DNA of 64,000 bases from Sorangium cellulosum (GTDB lineage Bacteria > Myxococcota_A > Polyangia > Polyangiales > Polyangiaceae): assembly GCF_004135735.1 (NCBI RefSeq), contig NZ_CP012670.1, positions 10,496,501-10,560,500 on the forward strand, read 5' to 3'. The notes under the pieces were generated by a model. The model ran no database searches and was not told where the DNA came from. It worked only from the letters and a program-made list of their open reading frames with translations. Of the stretch, positions 42,842 through 53,166 are shown piece by piece (position 1 is the first letter of the stretch; each line of letters starts with the position of its first letter). Position numbers and translations under genes: made by a program.

Positions 42842-45800
42842 CTACCGCGGATCGACCCCGACGTGCCCCCCGCCAGCGCGCACGCGCTGGAGCGCGTACG
42901 CCATCCCGCTCTGCAGCGTCCCCTTGGTCGCGATGGACGACAGATCGATGCCGAGCCCCACCAGCGTCTGCGCCACCTGCGGCGCGACGCCGCTGAGCAC
43001 GGCCTCGGTGCCGAGCAGCCGGAGCGCCATCGCGACCCGGCACAGGGCGCCGGCCGCGTGCGAGTCGATCTGCTTGAGCCCCGTGACGTCGAGGATCACC
43101 ACCCGCGCCGCGTGCCGCTGCGCCCCCTCCAGCGCCACCTCCATCACCTGCGACGCGCGCTCCTCGTCCACCGTGCCGATGAGCGGCATCACCATGATCT
43201 GGTCGGTGATGGGCAGGAGCGGCGTCGACAGCTCCGCGAGCCGCATCCGCGTCGAGAGCAGCACCTGCTCCTGGAGCGCCGCCCGCTCCCGCTCCACGAG
43301 CTCGCGCTGCACGAGCTCGCGCTCGAGCTTCGCGTTGGCCCCGCTGAGCTCCGCGTTCGCGCGCCGGAGCTGCTCGGTGCGCTGCGCGACCTCGGCCTCG
43401 AGGCGCTCGTTCGCGTGCTGCACCTCCTCCTTCGCCCTCCGGATGCCGGCGAACAGCCGCGCGCTCTCGATCGCGATCGCCGCCTGCGACGACAGCAGCG
43501 CGAGCAGCTCCACCCGCGCCGCCGTGAACACGCCCCTCAGCGCCCCGTTCTCCAGGTACAGCACGCCGCTCAGGCGCCCCTGGTGCAAGAGCGGCAAGCA
43601 CAGGAGCGACCGGGTAGCCCCGCCGCCGAGGTAGGGATCCTCGGAGAACCGGTTCGCCTCGCTCGTGTCGTGCAGCACGGCCGGGTCCTTCGTGCGCGCC
43701 ACGTAGACGACCACCGACCGGGCGAGGTCCGCGTACTCCTCGACCGGGATCTCCTGGTCCACCTTCACCTCGTTCGGGTCCGTCTGGAAGGTCGCCTCCA
43801 CGACCAGCGTGCCCTCCCGCGACAGGATCAGCGCGCCGCGCTGGGCGCCCGAGTTCTCCAGCACGATCGTCATCAGGCGCTCGACCACCCGGTTGAGGTC
43901 CATCTCGCTGGAGATCGCCTGCGCGGCGCGCACCACGAGCGCGGCGTCCCGGATGCTCCCGATGCTCGCCCGGGCGAAGAGCGTCCGGTTCAGCGAGCCC
44001 GTGCTCGTCGACACGCTCGTCGTCAGCCTGCGGCCCTCGTCCACCTGCGCGGGCAGGAGCTCCGGGTGATCCTGCTCGATCGCGTCCGCCTTCGCGAGCG
44101 CGCCCCAGTGGAGGTACGCCCGGTGCGCGCGGCTCAGGTACGCGCCCGCCGCCGCCGTAGCCCCGAGGCCCACGTAGAAGCTCGCGCAGAGCTCGCTCGC
44201 CAGCGCCTCGATCTGCGGGAACCTGTCCTCCCGCGCGAGGGTCATCGCCTGCTCGTAGAGCGCGATGGCCCGCTTCACGTCCCCGGCGACGCGCGCCTCC
44301 TCCGCCTCGACGAGGACGCGCTTGTGCTCGAAGCTCCTCGGCGAGCCCGCCGCGAGGTCCTCGACCCGCTCCTTGTTCCTCCGCAGGAGCTCCGCCCTGC
44401 GCGCGGCCTCCTCGGGCGCCTCGGCCGGGGGCAGCCCGAGCAGCGTGACGCACCAGTAGAAGGCGAGCTCGGTCGTGTGCGTGTCCCCGGACGCGTAGGC
44501 GGCCTTCTGGTCGGCCGCCTCCGCGGCCGCGAGCGCCCCGGCGTAGTCGCCGTAGAAGCAGCGCTGCCGGAGCATCATGACGTGCAGGTGGAACAGGGTG
44601 TTGCCGTGCTCCTTCTCGTCGAGCGTCGCGAGGAACTCCTCCTCGTTGAAGTGCCCGTCGCTGAGGGTCGAGCGGCTCAGCGTCCTGCCCATCAGGTTGG
44701 CGACGGCCTGCCTCGTGACCGTCAGCACGGCGATGGGCAACGCCTCCCTCGTCCGCCGGTTGAGCGCGAGGTTCTTCTCGGCGTTCTCGAGGACGTCCTC
44801 GAGCTGGTAGCCCGCGGCGAACAGGTACTGCGTCGTCAGGAAGGTGGCGACCCCGAGCGTGGTGAAGTCGCCCGCCTCCAGCCCCGCCTGGCACGCCGCG
44901 TGGTAGTACGGCGTGACATCGCGCATGGGCTCGCGCAGGTACGCGTACGTGCCGTAGGTGACCTTGACCAGGGCCGTCAGCCCGGGGTTCGGGAGCCGCT
45001 CGTTGAGCGCCATCGCGAGCTTGCCGAACGCCATGCCCTCCGCGACGCGCCCCATCGCCCCCGCGAGCAGCGAGCCGTAGCTCGAGTAGGCGCTCGCCGA
45101 GTCGCACGTGGGGCCGTGCTCGAGCACGAGCTTCACGCGCCGGACCGTGAGGAGCCCGAACGCGCTCTGGTGCGCGAAGAACGCCGGGAGGAGCATCGCC
45201 GCGTGGAGCTGCTCCGCCGCCCGGATCACCGGATCGCGGGCCTCGGCCGCGTGGATCAGGTCCTCCACGCGGCGATCGCCCAGGGCCGCCTTGATCTGCC
45301 GCTCTTCCTCGAGGAAGAGGGCCCCGATGTCGCCGTCGAGCGGCAGCCCCAGCCCGAGGGCGGTGAGCCCCTCGTTGCCGGCCTTGAGGGCCTCGGAGTG
45401 CCGCGCCAGCGAGTTGAGCATGCGCGTGCGCAGCAGGTAGAGCCCCGCCCGCTCCACCGCTCCTCTCGCCCTCGGCAGGAGCGCGTCGAAGATCGCCTCC
45501 GCGCGCTCGATGTCGCCGCTCAGGTACGCGCACTCCGCGCCCTCGGCGTGGAGCGCCCAGGCGAGCTCGTGGCGGCTCTCCCAGCTCTCCTCGCACAGGA
45601 GCGCGGCGCCCGCGGCGAAGAAGGCGGCGGCGGCGTGGTAGGCCGTCGACGCCCTCGCCTTCCGGCCGGCGCGCAGGTTCAGCGCGGCGAGGTCCGCGCG
45701 CTCCGCCGGATCGCTCATCCCGGGGGCGCCGCGGTTCAGGTGGTGGACGATGTCGAGCAGCTCGTCGTCGCGCGGCGGCTCGCCGGCGTGCTGCCGGAGC

Positions 45801-47974
45801 AGGCGCCCGACGCTCAGGTGGACCTGCTGCTTGTGCGCGTCCTCCACGAGCTGATAGGCCGCCTGGAGCACGCGGTCGTGCAGGAACCTGTAATTGACGT
45901 CGAAATCGACCGGGATCGCGTCGGGGAGGCCGCCGTCGTCGCCGAGATCGGCCTCGAGGAGCCGGTAATCGCTGTCGATGGGCACCACGAGCCCGGCGAG
46001 GAGCGCCCCCCACAGGTCGCGCGCCGCGTCCCGGAGCGACCTCTCGGAGATGGTCGCCAGCGTCCGCAGGCCGAACTTGAAGCCGATGCACGACGCGAGC
46101 GTCAGCATCCGCCGCGTCTCCGGCGCGAGCCGCTGCAGCTTGCCGATCATCAGGTCGGCCACGTTGTCCGTGACGCGCGCGCCCCGGATGCGATCGAGAT
46201 CCCACCGCCAGGCGCCCGCCTCCACGTGGAGCAGGCCGTCCCGGTACAGCGCGTCCAGGAACTGGTGCACGAAGAACGGGTTCCCCTGGGTCTTCTCGAA
46301 GACGAGGGCGGCGAGCGCCTCGACCTCCTCGACCCCGGTCGTCAGCGTATCGGCCACGAGCTCGGCCACCCTGGGGCCGTCGAGCGGCCCGAGGCGGATG
46401 TCCGTGGACCGGAACCCCGCCCGCTGCAGCTCCTCCAGCAGGGCCGAGAGCGGGTGGCCGAGCTCCACCTCGTTGTCACGGTACGCGCCGATGAGGAGCA
46501 GGTGCTCGCTGCGCGCGTCGCGCAGGAGCATCTGGACCAGCTTGAGCGAGGCGGGATCGATCCACTGCAGATCGTCCAGGAAGAGGACGAGCGGGTGGTC
46601 GGCCGTGGCGACGACCCCGATGAAGCTCTGCACCGTGAAGTCGAACCGGTTCTTCGTCTCCACCGGGCCGAGCGCCGCGACCTCGGGCTGCGGGCCGAGG
46701 ACGAGCTCGAGCTCGGGGACGAGATCGACGAGGACCCGCGCGTTGTTCCCGAGCGCGGCGCCGAGCTCCTTCTTCCACGCCTCGAGCGACTCCGACGGCT
46801 CGGTCAAGATCTGCCGGGTGAGCTCCCGGAGCGCGTGCGCCACCGGCGCGAGCGGCACGTCCCTGGACATCTGATCGAACTTGCCGGACACGAAGTAGCC
46901 GCCCTTGCGGGCGATCGGCTTGTGGATCTCGTGGATGAGCGCCGACTTGCCGACGCCCGAGTAGCCCGAGACGAGGACGAGCTCCGGCCCCCGCGCGCGG
47001 GCGCGCTCGAACGCCTCCAGGAGCCGCGCGACGTCGCGCTCTCGACCGTGGAGCCGCTGGGCCTGGCGCAGCTCGGTCACCCGGTCGTGGCGCCGCAGCG
47101 GGAACGGGGCGATGCTCCTCGCGCTCTCCCATTGACGGGCGCACTCCACGAGGTCCGCCCTGAGCCCCTCGGCGCTCTGATAACGCTCCTCCGGCGTCTT
47201 CGCGAGCAGCGTCATCACGACGTTCGACAGCGGGAGCGGCACCTCGGGCGCGCGCGCGTGCGGCGCGACCGGGACGCTCGCGATGTGGCTGTGGATGAGC
47301 TCCGTCGCGTTCTCCGACGGGAAGGGCAGGGCGCCCGTCAGCATCTCGTAGAGGACGACGCCCATCGAGTAGAGGTCGGCGCGCAGATCGATCACCCGGC
47401 TCATCCGCCCGGTCTGCTCCGGCGCCAGGTAGGCCAGCGTCCCCTCCAGCGCGTCCGGGCCGGCGACCCGCTGCGTCTCGTACGACAGGCGCGCGGCGAT
47501 GCCGAAATCGATGAGGTAGGCCTCCCTGGTCGCCGGGTCGACCAGGATATTCCGGGGCACGACGTCCTTGTGGATGATGCGCCGCTGGTGCACGGACGAC
47601 AGCACCTCGGCGAGCGAGACGGCGATGGCCAGGGCCGCGCCGACGTCGAGCCTCCGCGAATCGAGCACGTCCCGCAGCATCGGGCGCCCGACGTCGGCCA
47701 TCACGAGCGCGAGGCCGCGGTCGTGCTCGTGGAGGGCGTACGCCCTCGGGACCCTGGGCACGTCGAGCGCCCGCAGGATCCCGAACTCGCGCCGCAGCCG
47801 CGCGAGCTCGCGGGAGGTCGGGTAGTCGCTCCTCGTGAGCTTCAGGATGACGGGCTCGCCGTCCGCGTCCCGCACCGCCCTGTAGACGGCGGTCTCGTGG
47901 CCCTCGTCGATGAGGACCGCGGACGAGTACCCGGGGAGCGGCCTCGATGGATCGGCACCAGACACAAATCGCAT
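42842..47974 (-). CDS. Multidomain Ser/Thr kinase / AAA ATPase / GAF / STAS signalling protein
   Basis: The 1710-residue protein combines several modules. The kinase domain (about residues 15-275) has VILKLTR, the catalytic loop IHKDVVPRNILVD (HKD in place of HRD), LIDFGIAARL and the APE-type TLAYLAPEQTGRM. An AAA ATPase (about 305-560) has Walker A SGYSGVGKSA and Walker B LVLFLDDLQW. A helical TPR-like middle (about 600-1200) is followed by a GAF domain (about 1300-1460), a coiled coil, and a C-terminal STAS domain (ARVVILDVTGLKQIDSHAA) like RsbR/RsbS. This layout is characteristic of predatory and fruiting myxobacteria. The STAS Ser (DSHA) could be a phosphorylation site. Its signal and target are unknown. 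Confidence 0.9.
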   Translation of the reverse strand: MRFVSGADPSRPLPGYSSAVLIDEGHETAVYRAVRDADGEPVILKLTRSDYPTSRELARLRREFGILRALDVPRVPRAYALHEHDRGLALVMADVGRPMLRDVLDSRRLDVGAALAIAVSLAEVLSSVHQRRIIHKDVVPRNILVDPATREAYLIDFGIAARLSYETQRVAGPDALEGTLAYLAPEQTGRMSRVIDLRADLYSMGVVLYEMLTGALPFPSENATELIHSHIASVPVAPHARAPEVPLPLSNVVMTLLAKTPEERYQSAEGLRADLVECARQWESARSIAPFPLRRHDRVTELRQAQRLHGRERDVARLLEAFERARARGPELVLVSGYSGVGKSALIHEIHKPIARKGGYFVSGKFDQMSRDVPLAPVAHALRELTRQILTEPSESLEAWKKELGAALGNNARVLVDLVPELELVLGPQPEVAALGPVETKNRFDFTVQSFIGVVATADHPLVLFLDDLQWIDPASLKLVQMLLRDARSEHLLLIGAYRDNEVELGHPLSALLEELQRAGFRSTDIRLGPLDGPRVAELVADTLTTGVEEVEALAALVFEKTQGNPFFVHQFLDALYRDGLLHVEAGAWRWDLDRIRGARVTDNVADLMIGKLQRLAPETRRMLTLASCIGFKFGLRTLATISERSLRDAARDLWGALLAGLVVPIDSDYRLLEADLGDDGGLPDAIPVDFDVNYRFLHDRVLQAAYQLVEDAHKQQVHLSVGRLLRQHAGEPPRDDELLDIVHHLNRGAPGMSDPAERADLAALNLRAGRKARASTAYHAAAAFFAAGAALLCEESWESRHELAWALHAEGAECAYLSGDIERAEAIFDALLPRARGAVERAGLYLLRTRMLNSLARHSEALKAGNEGLTALGLGLPLDGDIGALFLEEERQIKAALGDRRVEDLIHAAEARDPVIRAAEQLHAAMLLPAFFAHQSAFGLLTVRRVKLVLEHGPTCDSASAYSSYGSLLAGAMGRVAEGMAFGKLAMALNERLPNPGLTALVKVTYGTYAYLREPMRDVTPYYHAACQAGLEAGDFTTLGVATFLTTQYLFAAGYQLEDVLENAEKNLALNRRTREALPIAVLTVTRQAVANLMGRTLSRSTLSDGHFNEEEFLATLDEKEHGNTLFHLHVMMLRQRCFYGDYAGALAAAEAADQKAAYASGDTHTTELAFYWCVTLLGLPPAEAPEEAARRAELLRRNKERVEDLAAGSPRSFEHKRVLVEAEEARVAGDVKRAIALYEQAMTLAREDRFPQIEALASELCASFYVGLGATAAAGAYLSRAHRAYLHWGALAKADAIEQDHPELLPAQVDEGRRLTTSVSTSTGSLNRTLFARASIGSIRDAALVVRAAQAISSEMDLNRVVERLMTIVLENSGAQRGALILSREGTLVVEATFQTDPNEVKVDQEIPVEEYADLARSVVVYVARTKDPAVLHDTSEANRFSEDPYLGGGATRSLLCLPLLHQGRLSGVLYLENGALRGVFTAARVELLALLSSQAAIAIESARLFAGIRRAKEEVQHANERLEAEVAQRTEQLRRANAELSGANAKLERELVQRELVERERAALQEQVLLSTRMRLAELSTPLLPITDQIMVMPLIGTVDEERASQVMEVALEGAQRHAARVVILDVTGLKQIDSHAAGALCRVAMALRLLGTEAVLSGVAPQVAQTLVGLGIDLSSIATKGTLQSGMAYALQRVRAGGGHVGVDPR

Positions 47975-48054
47975 GTCGTCAGTTTCCTCCGCCTCGAACC
48001 GGGCGACCCTACGCCGACCCCGCCCTCCGAGACCACTCGACGTCGGCGTCTAGC

Positions 48055-50829
48055 TCAGGGGCTGAACGGATCCGCGGGATCGGTGCACGCGTCCAGTTCG
48101 TCGCCGTCCAGCCACCCGTCCTCGTCGCGGTCGACGCCGATCCGCTCGCCGGAGCCGGGCGGCACGCACGTGAACGTCACCGGATGATCGAGGAGCAGCG
48201 CGCTCGCGACCAGGAGGCCCTTGGTGAGCGGCGCGGAGCTCGACCGATCGGGGAGGAAGCTGCCCGCGCCGTCGTAGAGGTAGCCGCGCTCCTCGCCGAA
48301 CAGCGGCGTCTTGACGACGAGATCGCACTCGCTCTGCTCGGCGCGCTCGACGAGGAGGTTGATCCTCGGCAGCGCGGCGGCCGCGTTGTCCTGGGTCAGC
48401 GTGACCTGCTGCCCGACGATCGGCGCCAGGTTGCTGTCGAACGCGAGGATGTACTGCTCGACCTGCCGCCGCTTGACGTCGCCGTCCGCGCCGGGGCTGT
48501 CGTCGAAGCCGTTGGGCCCGCCGTTCGCCTTGTCGAAGCCGGCTGTCCGCATGAAGCGGAAGATCGTGTCGTGCGCGCCGTCGTTGAGGAACCCGAAGCC
48601 GCGTATCTGATCGCCCTTGTGATCGTTGTCGCCGGGGACGACGGTGGGGATGGAGGCCATCCCGAACATCCCGACCTTCTGGTACATGTTGCGGAGGTGC
48701 GGGACCTTGAAGCTCTGCACGACCTCCGACCCGATGAACCGGCCGTCGGAGCCGAAGAAGCCGGGGAACGGCTCGCCGAGCTCGGCGTTCCCGGTGGGAT
48801 CGATCGTGTGGCAGTCCTCGCAGGACCGGTCCTGGACGACCCCGAGCGGGTCGAGCATGTGGTCGAGCCCCGCCTGCTGATCGGGCGTGAGCGAGTTGTC
48901 GAGGTTCCGGATGGGGTTGGGCGGGTACATGATCTGGAGGGCGAAATCGATGAACTTCTCCATGTCGCTGGCCGGGATCGGCTCGCTGCGGCCTTGCAGG
49001 CTGACGAACGCGGGCAAAAACTGCCGGAACGCCTCTCGCTCGTCGTAGATCCCGCTGTTCGGCTGCGCGCTCGGCTCGGTGTAGCCGCCGGTGCGGTCGC
49101 CGCGCCAGTGCATCGAGCCGTGGTTGGCGAGGCCGCGGAGGCTCTGCGTCGTCATCGGGCCCTTGAGCGCGTAGAAATCGACGAGCGTCCCGAAGAAGGC
49201 GAAGATGGGCCCTGGGTTTTGCAGGGTGGTGGCGTCGGGGTTGCCGAGGTCCCAGGCGAGGCTGTCGACGTCGCCGAAGACGTGGCAGCTCGCGCACGAC
49301 GCCTCGCCGTTGCTCGATGAGGACTTCGCGTCATAGAGGAACCGGCGCCCCTCGACGACGCTCGGCGGCTCGGGGTTGTGCAGCGGGACGCGCGCGTCCA
49401 CGGCCCGCGTCGCCGTGTCGACCACGGCGATGGAGTTGTCGAAGCGGGTCATCACGTAGAGGCGCCCCCGCGCCTCGTCGAGCACGAGGCCAGTCGGCCC
49501 GACCGGCTCGCCGCCGTGATCCAGGGCGATGTGGTCCGCCGCGCTCGGGGCGAAGGTGTCGTCCTCGAGGGCGGCGGTGTCGAACACGCCGATCTTGCTG
49601 GAGCCGAGCGCGGCGACATAGAGCGTCGCGCCGTCGCTCGTGATGGCCATCCCGAGCGGCGTCGCGAGGCTCCTCTCGTTCTCCGCGTTCGGCAGGGGCG
49701 CGCAGCAAGCGCTGTAATCGATGTGCTTGTTGAGGTGCCGCGGCTCCACGCTGCCCGGGCTCAGCACCGTGATGCGGCTCTCGTGCAGGTGGCCCTGCAC
49801 CGTGGAGCCGCCGAAGATCCCCGGCCCCTCGAAGCGCTCCAGGTTGTTCGCCTCGGTGTTCGTCACGTAGACTTTCCCGTTCACCGGGTTGACGATCATG
49901 TTGAAGAGGACGGTCCCGACGCCGGCGTGGAAGCCGTCTGTCCCCGGGAGCTGGGCCGGCGGGCTCGCGGTCGCGTCGATGACGAAGACGTCCTTGTCCG
50001 GCAGGTTGAACTTGACCGAGTCGTCCCAGGTCCGCCCGGCGGCGTCGACCCAGTGGCTGCCGTCGAATTTCACGATGAGCGGGGTGCTCGGCTGGGGCAC
50101 GCCGAGGTGGTCCGTGAACGGCGGGAGGGGGCCGTGCCCGTCCTCGACCACGAACCTGTGGAGGGTCGTGGTCCGGTTGCCCGTGTGGAAGCCGGCCGCG
50201 TAGACTCGAGACCCGTCCGGCGTGACGGACAGCGCGCGGGGCGTGTCGGTGAACAGGGTGATGATGGTGAGCGGCGTCCCGCCGAGGGCGCTCGCGCCGA
50301 GGTTCGCGGCGTCGAAGACCCAGACGTCGGCGCGGCCCACGCCCGGCGTGGTGAGCTGCGGGTCGAAGGGGGCGTTCTGCCCGCGGTGGGCGGTCGTGAT
50401 GAACGCGCGCTGGCGGGAGGGGCCGCCGAACACGATGTCGCGCGGCTCGTCCCCGACGAGCAGGGTGCGCGCCACGCGGGGTCCTTGCGGAGACGAGACG
50501 TCGACGACGCTGACGCTGTCGGAGAGGTGGTTGACGACCCAGACCTCGTCGTCGCTCCGCGCCTCGACGGCGACGGGCTCCAGGCCGACGGCGATCGAGC
50601 CGCTGTGCAGGAGGCCGTTCCCGGTCACCTCGAAGATCTCGAGGCGATTGTCGGGCGTGTTGACGGCGAAGAGGCGCTCCCCGTCCGGCGAGAGGGCGAG
50701 GGGCCGCACCTGACCGCTCTCGAAGAGCGCGAACGAGCCCGCCGACGCCGGCGTGGCACAGAGGAACGAGAGGACCGGAAGCGCCCCCAGACCGAGCCGC
50801 TGCATCCAGCGCGGAATTTCGGATAGCAT
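48055..50829 (-). CDS. Secreted beta-propeller/di-haem cytochrome peroxidase-like protein
   Basis: The 924-residue protein has a signal peptide ending TPASAGS. A beta-propeller of YVTN/YncE type follows (about 30-510, with repeated VTPDGSRVYAAG-like strands and DNSIAVVDTATRAV). Then comes a cytochrome region with two haem sites, CASCH and CEDCH, in a MauG/cytochrome-c-peroxidase-like context. The C-terminus has a Ca-binding type motif DRDEDGWLDGDELD. It may oxidise an extracellular substrate using haem iron; no partner is encoded nearby. The start at 50829 follows GGAGGGG. Confidence 0.85.
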   Translation of the reverse strand: MLSEIPRWMQRLGLGALPVLSFLCATPASAGSFALFESGQVRPLALSPDGERLFAVNTPDNRLEIFEVTGNGLLHSGSIAVGLEPVAVEARSDDEVWVVNHLSDSVSVVDVSSPQGPRVARTLLVGDEPRDIVFGGPSRQRAFITTAHRGQNAPFDPQLTTPGVGRADVWVFDAANLGASALGGTPLTIITLFTDTPRALSVTPDGSRVYAAGFHTGNRTTTLHRFVVEDGHGPLPPFTDHLGVPQPSTPLIVKFDGSHWVDAAGRTWDDSVKFNLPDKDVFVIDATASPPAQLPGTDGFHAGVGTVLFNMIVNPVNGKVYVTNTEANNLERFEGPGIFGGSTVQGHLHESRITVLSPGSVEPRHLNKHIDYSACCAPLPNAENERSLATPLGMAITSDGATLYVAALGSSKIGVFDTAALEDDTFAPSAADHIALDHGGEPVGPTGLVLDEARGRLYVMTRFDNSIAVVDTATRAVDARVPLHNPEPPSVVEGRRFLYDAKSSSSNGEASCASCHVFGDVDSLAWDLGNPDATTLQNPGPIFAFFGTLVDFYALKGPMTTQSLRGLANHGSMHWRGDRTGGYTEPSAQPNSGIYDEREAFRQFLPAFVSLQGRSEPIPASDMEKFIDFALQIMYPPNPIRNLDNSLTPDQQAGLDHMLDPLGVVQDRSCEDCHTIDPTGNAELGEPFPGFFGSDGRFIGSEVVQSFKVPHLRNMYQKVGMFGMASIPTVVPGDNDHKGDQIRGFGFLNDGAHDTIFRFMRTAGFDKANGGPNGFDDSPGADGDVKRRQVEQYILAFDSNLAPIVGQQVTLTQDNAAAALPRINLLVERAEQSECDLVVKTPLFGEERGYLYDGAGSFLPDRSSSAPLTKGLLVASALLLDHPVTFTCVPPGSGERIGVDRDEDGWLDGDELDACTDPADPFSP

Positions 50830-51258
50830 GTCAAGACCCCTCCATTCTCCGGCGTGCGGGCGGGCGTACGCCGTCGGATACACTTTCAGGAATTTCGTCC
50901 TGAGTTCAAGGAAATTATGGAATCGTGGCGATCTTCCGCTCTCATTCAACGCGCGCATTGCGCTCTGCCATCGTGAGCGTGGAGCTCACGCGCGCGGCAG
51001 CGCTCCGGGCGCAAGTGGACAGAGCGAGCCTGTCGCACGACATCGTCGCGCACCGCCGGCGCCACGAACGGCGGCGCCGGCGAGCGACGGAGATAGGGGA
51101 GCGGGCGCCGCTCGCGGCCTATGTGGTGTTACGGCGATGAGGGCGGCATTCCTGACGAGGGCGGAGCGCGTGAGACACTCTCGGTCGATCAGCGCATGTG
51201 GCGTGGCTGTGCGACGGGTGAGCACCCCGAACGCGACCTCCACCCCGTACTGGGCAGC
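50830..51258. other. Intergenic region carrying a strong hairpin
   Basis: No gene is visible. A perfect 10-bp stem with a 9-base loop lies at 51054-51082, listed separately. The left part, near 50900-50960, is AT-rich and may hold the promoter of the propeller gene. Confidence 0.5.
51054..51082 (-). terminator. Candidate hairpin terminator without a U-tract
   Basis: CGCCGGCGCC (51054-51063) pairs perfectly with GGCGCCGGCG (51073-51082). It lies about 180 bp after the stop of the DUF4215 gene. No run of T follows on either strand, so intrinsic termination is uncertain. Confidence 0.3.
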
Positions 51259-53166
51259 TCAGCGGACGTCGAGGTTGCGGCAGCCGCTGCCGCAGCCGTC
51301 CCCGTCGAGGTTATTGCCGTCGTCGCACTGCTCGACAGCCTGCACGATGCCATCGCCGCAGAACTCGCCGAGCCGGCAGTTCTCCCCGCACTCGCCGTAG
51401 CCGCCGTCGTTCACGCCGTCGTCGCACTCCTCGCCCAGGCTGACGATGCCGTCGCCGCAGATGGGCGTGCATTCGCTGCGCGCCGTCGCGAAGCCCGCGA
51501 GCGTGAGCTTGAACGTCGACGCCGTGGTCTGGCGCTCGGCGTGGAACACGGCGATCTGGTAGACGTTGCCGTCCACGAGGCCGAGGTCGACGGGGGGCCG
51601 GTTCGGGATGGGATCGTCGTCCTCCGTGGCGTATCTCACGCTGGCTGCCCCCGCGGCGTCGATGACGAGGCGGCCGTTGACGGCGCTGTGGATGCCGCCG
51701 AGGTCGACCGCGAGGCGATCGTTGATGAACACCCACACATCGTCGTCGCCGGTGAAGTCGAGCTCGTATTCCTGGCCCGCCGTGTACTGGAACCAGTAGC
51801 GGATCTCGCTCGTGAAGTGGAAGTTGTGGCTCGGGGAGCCCTGCTCTTTCATCCAGCCCCCGTAACCCGGGGAGACATCGGCCGGGCCGCGCTCGGCCGC
51901 CGGGGTGAACGGATCGCCGTCGACCGGGAAGAACAGCGGATTCCCGTCGTAGGTCTCGTCCACGTACCGGGCCCAGTAGACCCCGCCGCGCACCTCGCAG
52001 CTGTGGAACTCGGGGCTGTGGATATCGCCGCAGTTGGGGGTGGCCTGCTCCGTCGAGGTGCAGGGCTCCCCGTTCTCCTCGTAGCCCACGTTGCCGCAGT
52101 AATGCGCGCTCGCCTCGGACAGCAGGGTCCAGGGCTCGCCGTCCGCGCCCCAGCGGTTCACGAAGCGGCCGCCCTCGGTCTCCCACAGCGTGAGGGTGGT
52201 GGCCGTGGTGCTGTTGGTGCCGGGCACGTCGTGGTACCACTGGGCGAAGGAGTCCTTGCTCGTGACCAGGCTGTTCGCGGCCGCCACGTACACGGGCTTC
52301 TTCTCGGCGTCGAGCTGGGCCGCGACCATGCCGAAGACCGGCGTGTCGCGGCCAGGGCCATTGGGCTGGAAGTCGGGGTGGGCTTCCCTGAAGTCGCGGA
52401 ACACCACCGGTACATCCATGGATCCCGCGGGCTGGGGCACGGTGCACTCGTAACCGGGCTCCTTGGTGCAGGTCGCGGAGCAGCCGTCGCCGTCGATGTT
52501 GTTGCCGTCGTCGCACGCCTCCCCGAGCACGAGGCCATCTCCGCAGAGCGAGACGCAGGAGCCCGCGGAGCAATCGGGCTCGGCCTGGCAGTTGATGGAG
52601 CAGCCATCGAACGGCATGGTGTTGCCGTCCTCGCAGCTCTCCGTGCCCTCTTGCCGGTTGTCGCCGCAGGTCGTCGGTATGCAGGCGCTCGGGCCGCCGT
52701 CGCACTTGAAGCCCACCTCCACCTTGCAGGTCGGCGAGCAGCCGTCGTCCGCGGCGGTGTTGGCGTCGTCGCACAGCTCCGGAAACACGACGACACCGTC
52801 CCCGCAGCGCGCGATGCGCGTGCAGGCGGCGCCGGGAATGGGGCAGGACCAGCCCAGCTCGACCGAGCGGCAATCCGCGGCGCAGCCGTCCTCGCCCACG
52901 ACGTTGCTGTCGTCGCAGGCCTCGTCCGTGGTCAGGATTCCATCGCCGCACTGGGTCAAGCCATCTCCGCCGGGGTCGATGTCCGGCGGATCCCCCGGGT
53001 CGCCGAAGCCGGGATCCCCGCCGGCGCCGGGCCCTGCGCCCGGGCCGCCGCCGCCGCCACCGGGGGTGACGTTGTTGCGCTCGCCGACTGCAGAGCAGTT
53101 CACCACCAGGGCGAGGCAGCTCGTGATGAAGATCGTCGAACCAAGCCACGAAGCACGAGGACGCAT
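51259..53166 (-). CDS. DUF4215 cysteine-rich repeat / fibro-slime domain protein, lipoprotein
   Basis: The 635-residue product has a signal peptide ending VVNC, then a Gly/Pro/Asp-rich linker. Several DUF4215 (Myxococcus Cys-rich) repeats follow, for example CGDGILTTDEACDDSNV, CGDNRQEGTESCEDGNT and CGDGLVLGEACDDGNN. The middle is a fibro-slime/PA14-like domain (about 260-560, with FTSEIRYWFQYTAG and DDDVWVFINDRLAVDLGG), and two more repeats end the protein. Fibro-slime domains occur in extracellular matrix proteins of slime moulds and myxobacteria and may bind carbohydrate. The start at 53166 precedes the signal peptide directly. Confidence 0.88.
   Translation of the reverse strand: MRPRASWLGSTIFITSCLALVVNCSAVGERNNVTPGGGGGGPGAGPGAGGDPGFGDPGDPPDIDPGGDGLTQCGDGILTTDEACDDSNVVGEDGCAADCRSVELGWSCPIPGAACTRIARCGDGVVVFPELCDDANTAADDGCSPTCKVEVGFKCDGGPSACIPTTCGDNRQEGTESCEDGNTMPFDGCSINCQAEPDCSAGSCVSLCGDGLVLGEACDDGNNIDGDGCSATCTKEPGYECTVPQPAGSMDVPVVFRDFREAHPDFQPNGPGRDTPVFGMVAAQLDAEKKPVYVAAANSLVTSKDSFAQWYHDVPGTNSTTATTLTLWETEGGRFVNRWGADGEPWTLLSEASAHYCGNVGYEENGEPCTSTEQATPNCGDIHSPEFHSCEVRGGVYWARYVDETYDGNPLFFPVDGDPFTPAAERGPADVSPGYGGWMKEQGSPSHNFHFTSEIRYWFQYTAGQEYELDFTGDDDVWVFINDRLAVDLGGIHSAVNGRLVIDAAGAASVRYATEDDDPIPNRPPVDLGLVDGNVYQIAVFHAERQTTASTFKLTLAGFATARSECTPICGDGIVSLGEECDDGVNDGGYGECGENCRLGEFCGDGIVQAVEQCDDGNNLDGDGCGSGCRNLDVR

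Noticed and set aside
42863..48187. 1774-residue plus-strand gene opposite the kinase
   Set aside because: Its translation is Arg/Val/Glu-rich without motifs, while the minus strand encodes clear kinase, ATPase, GAF and STAS domains.
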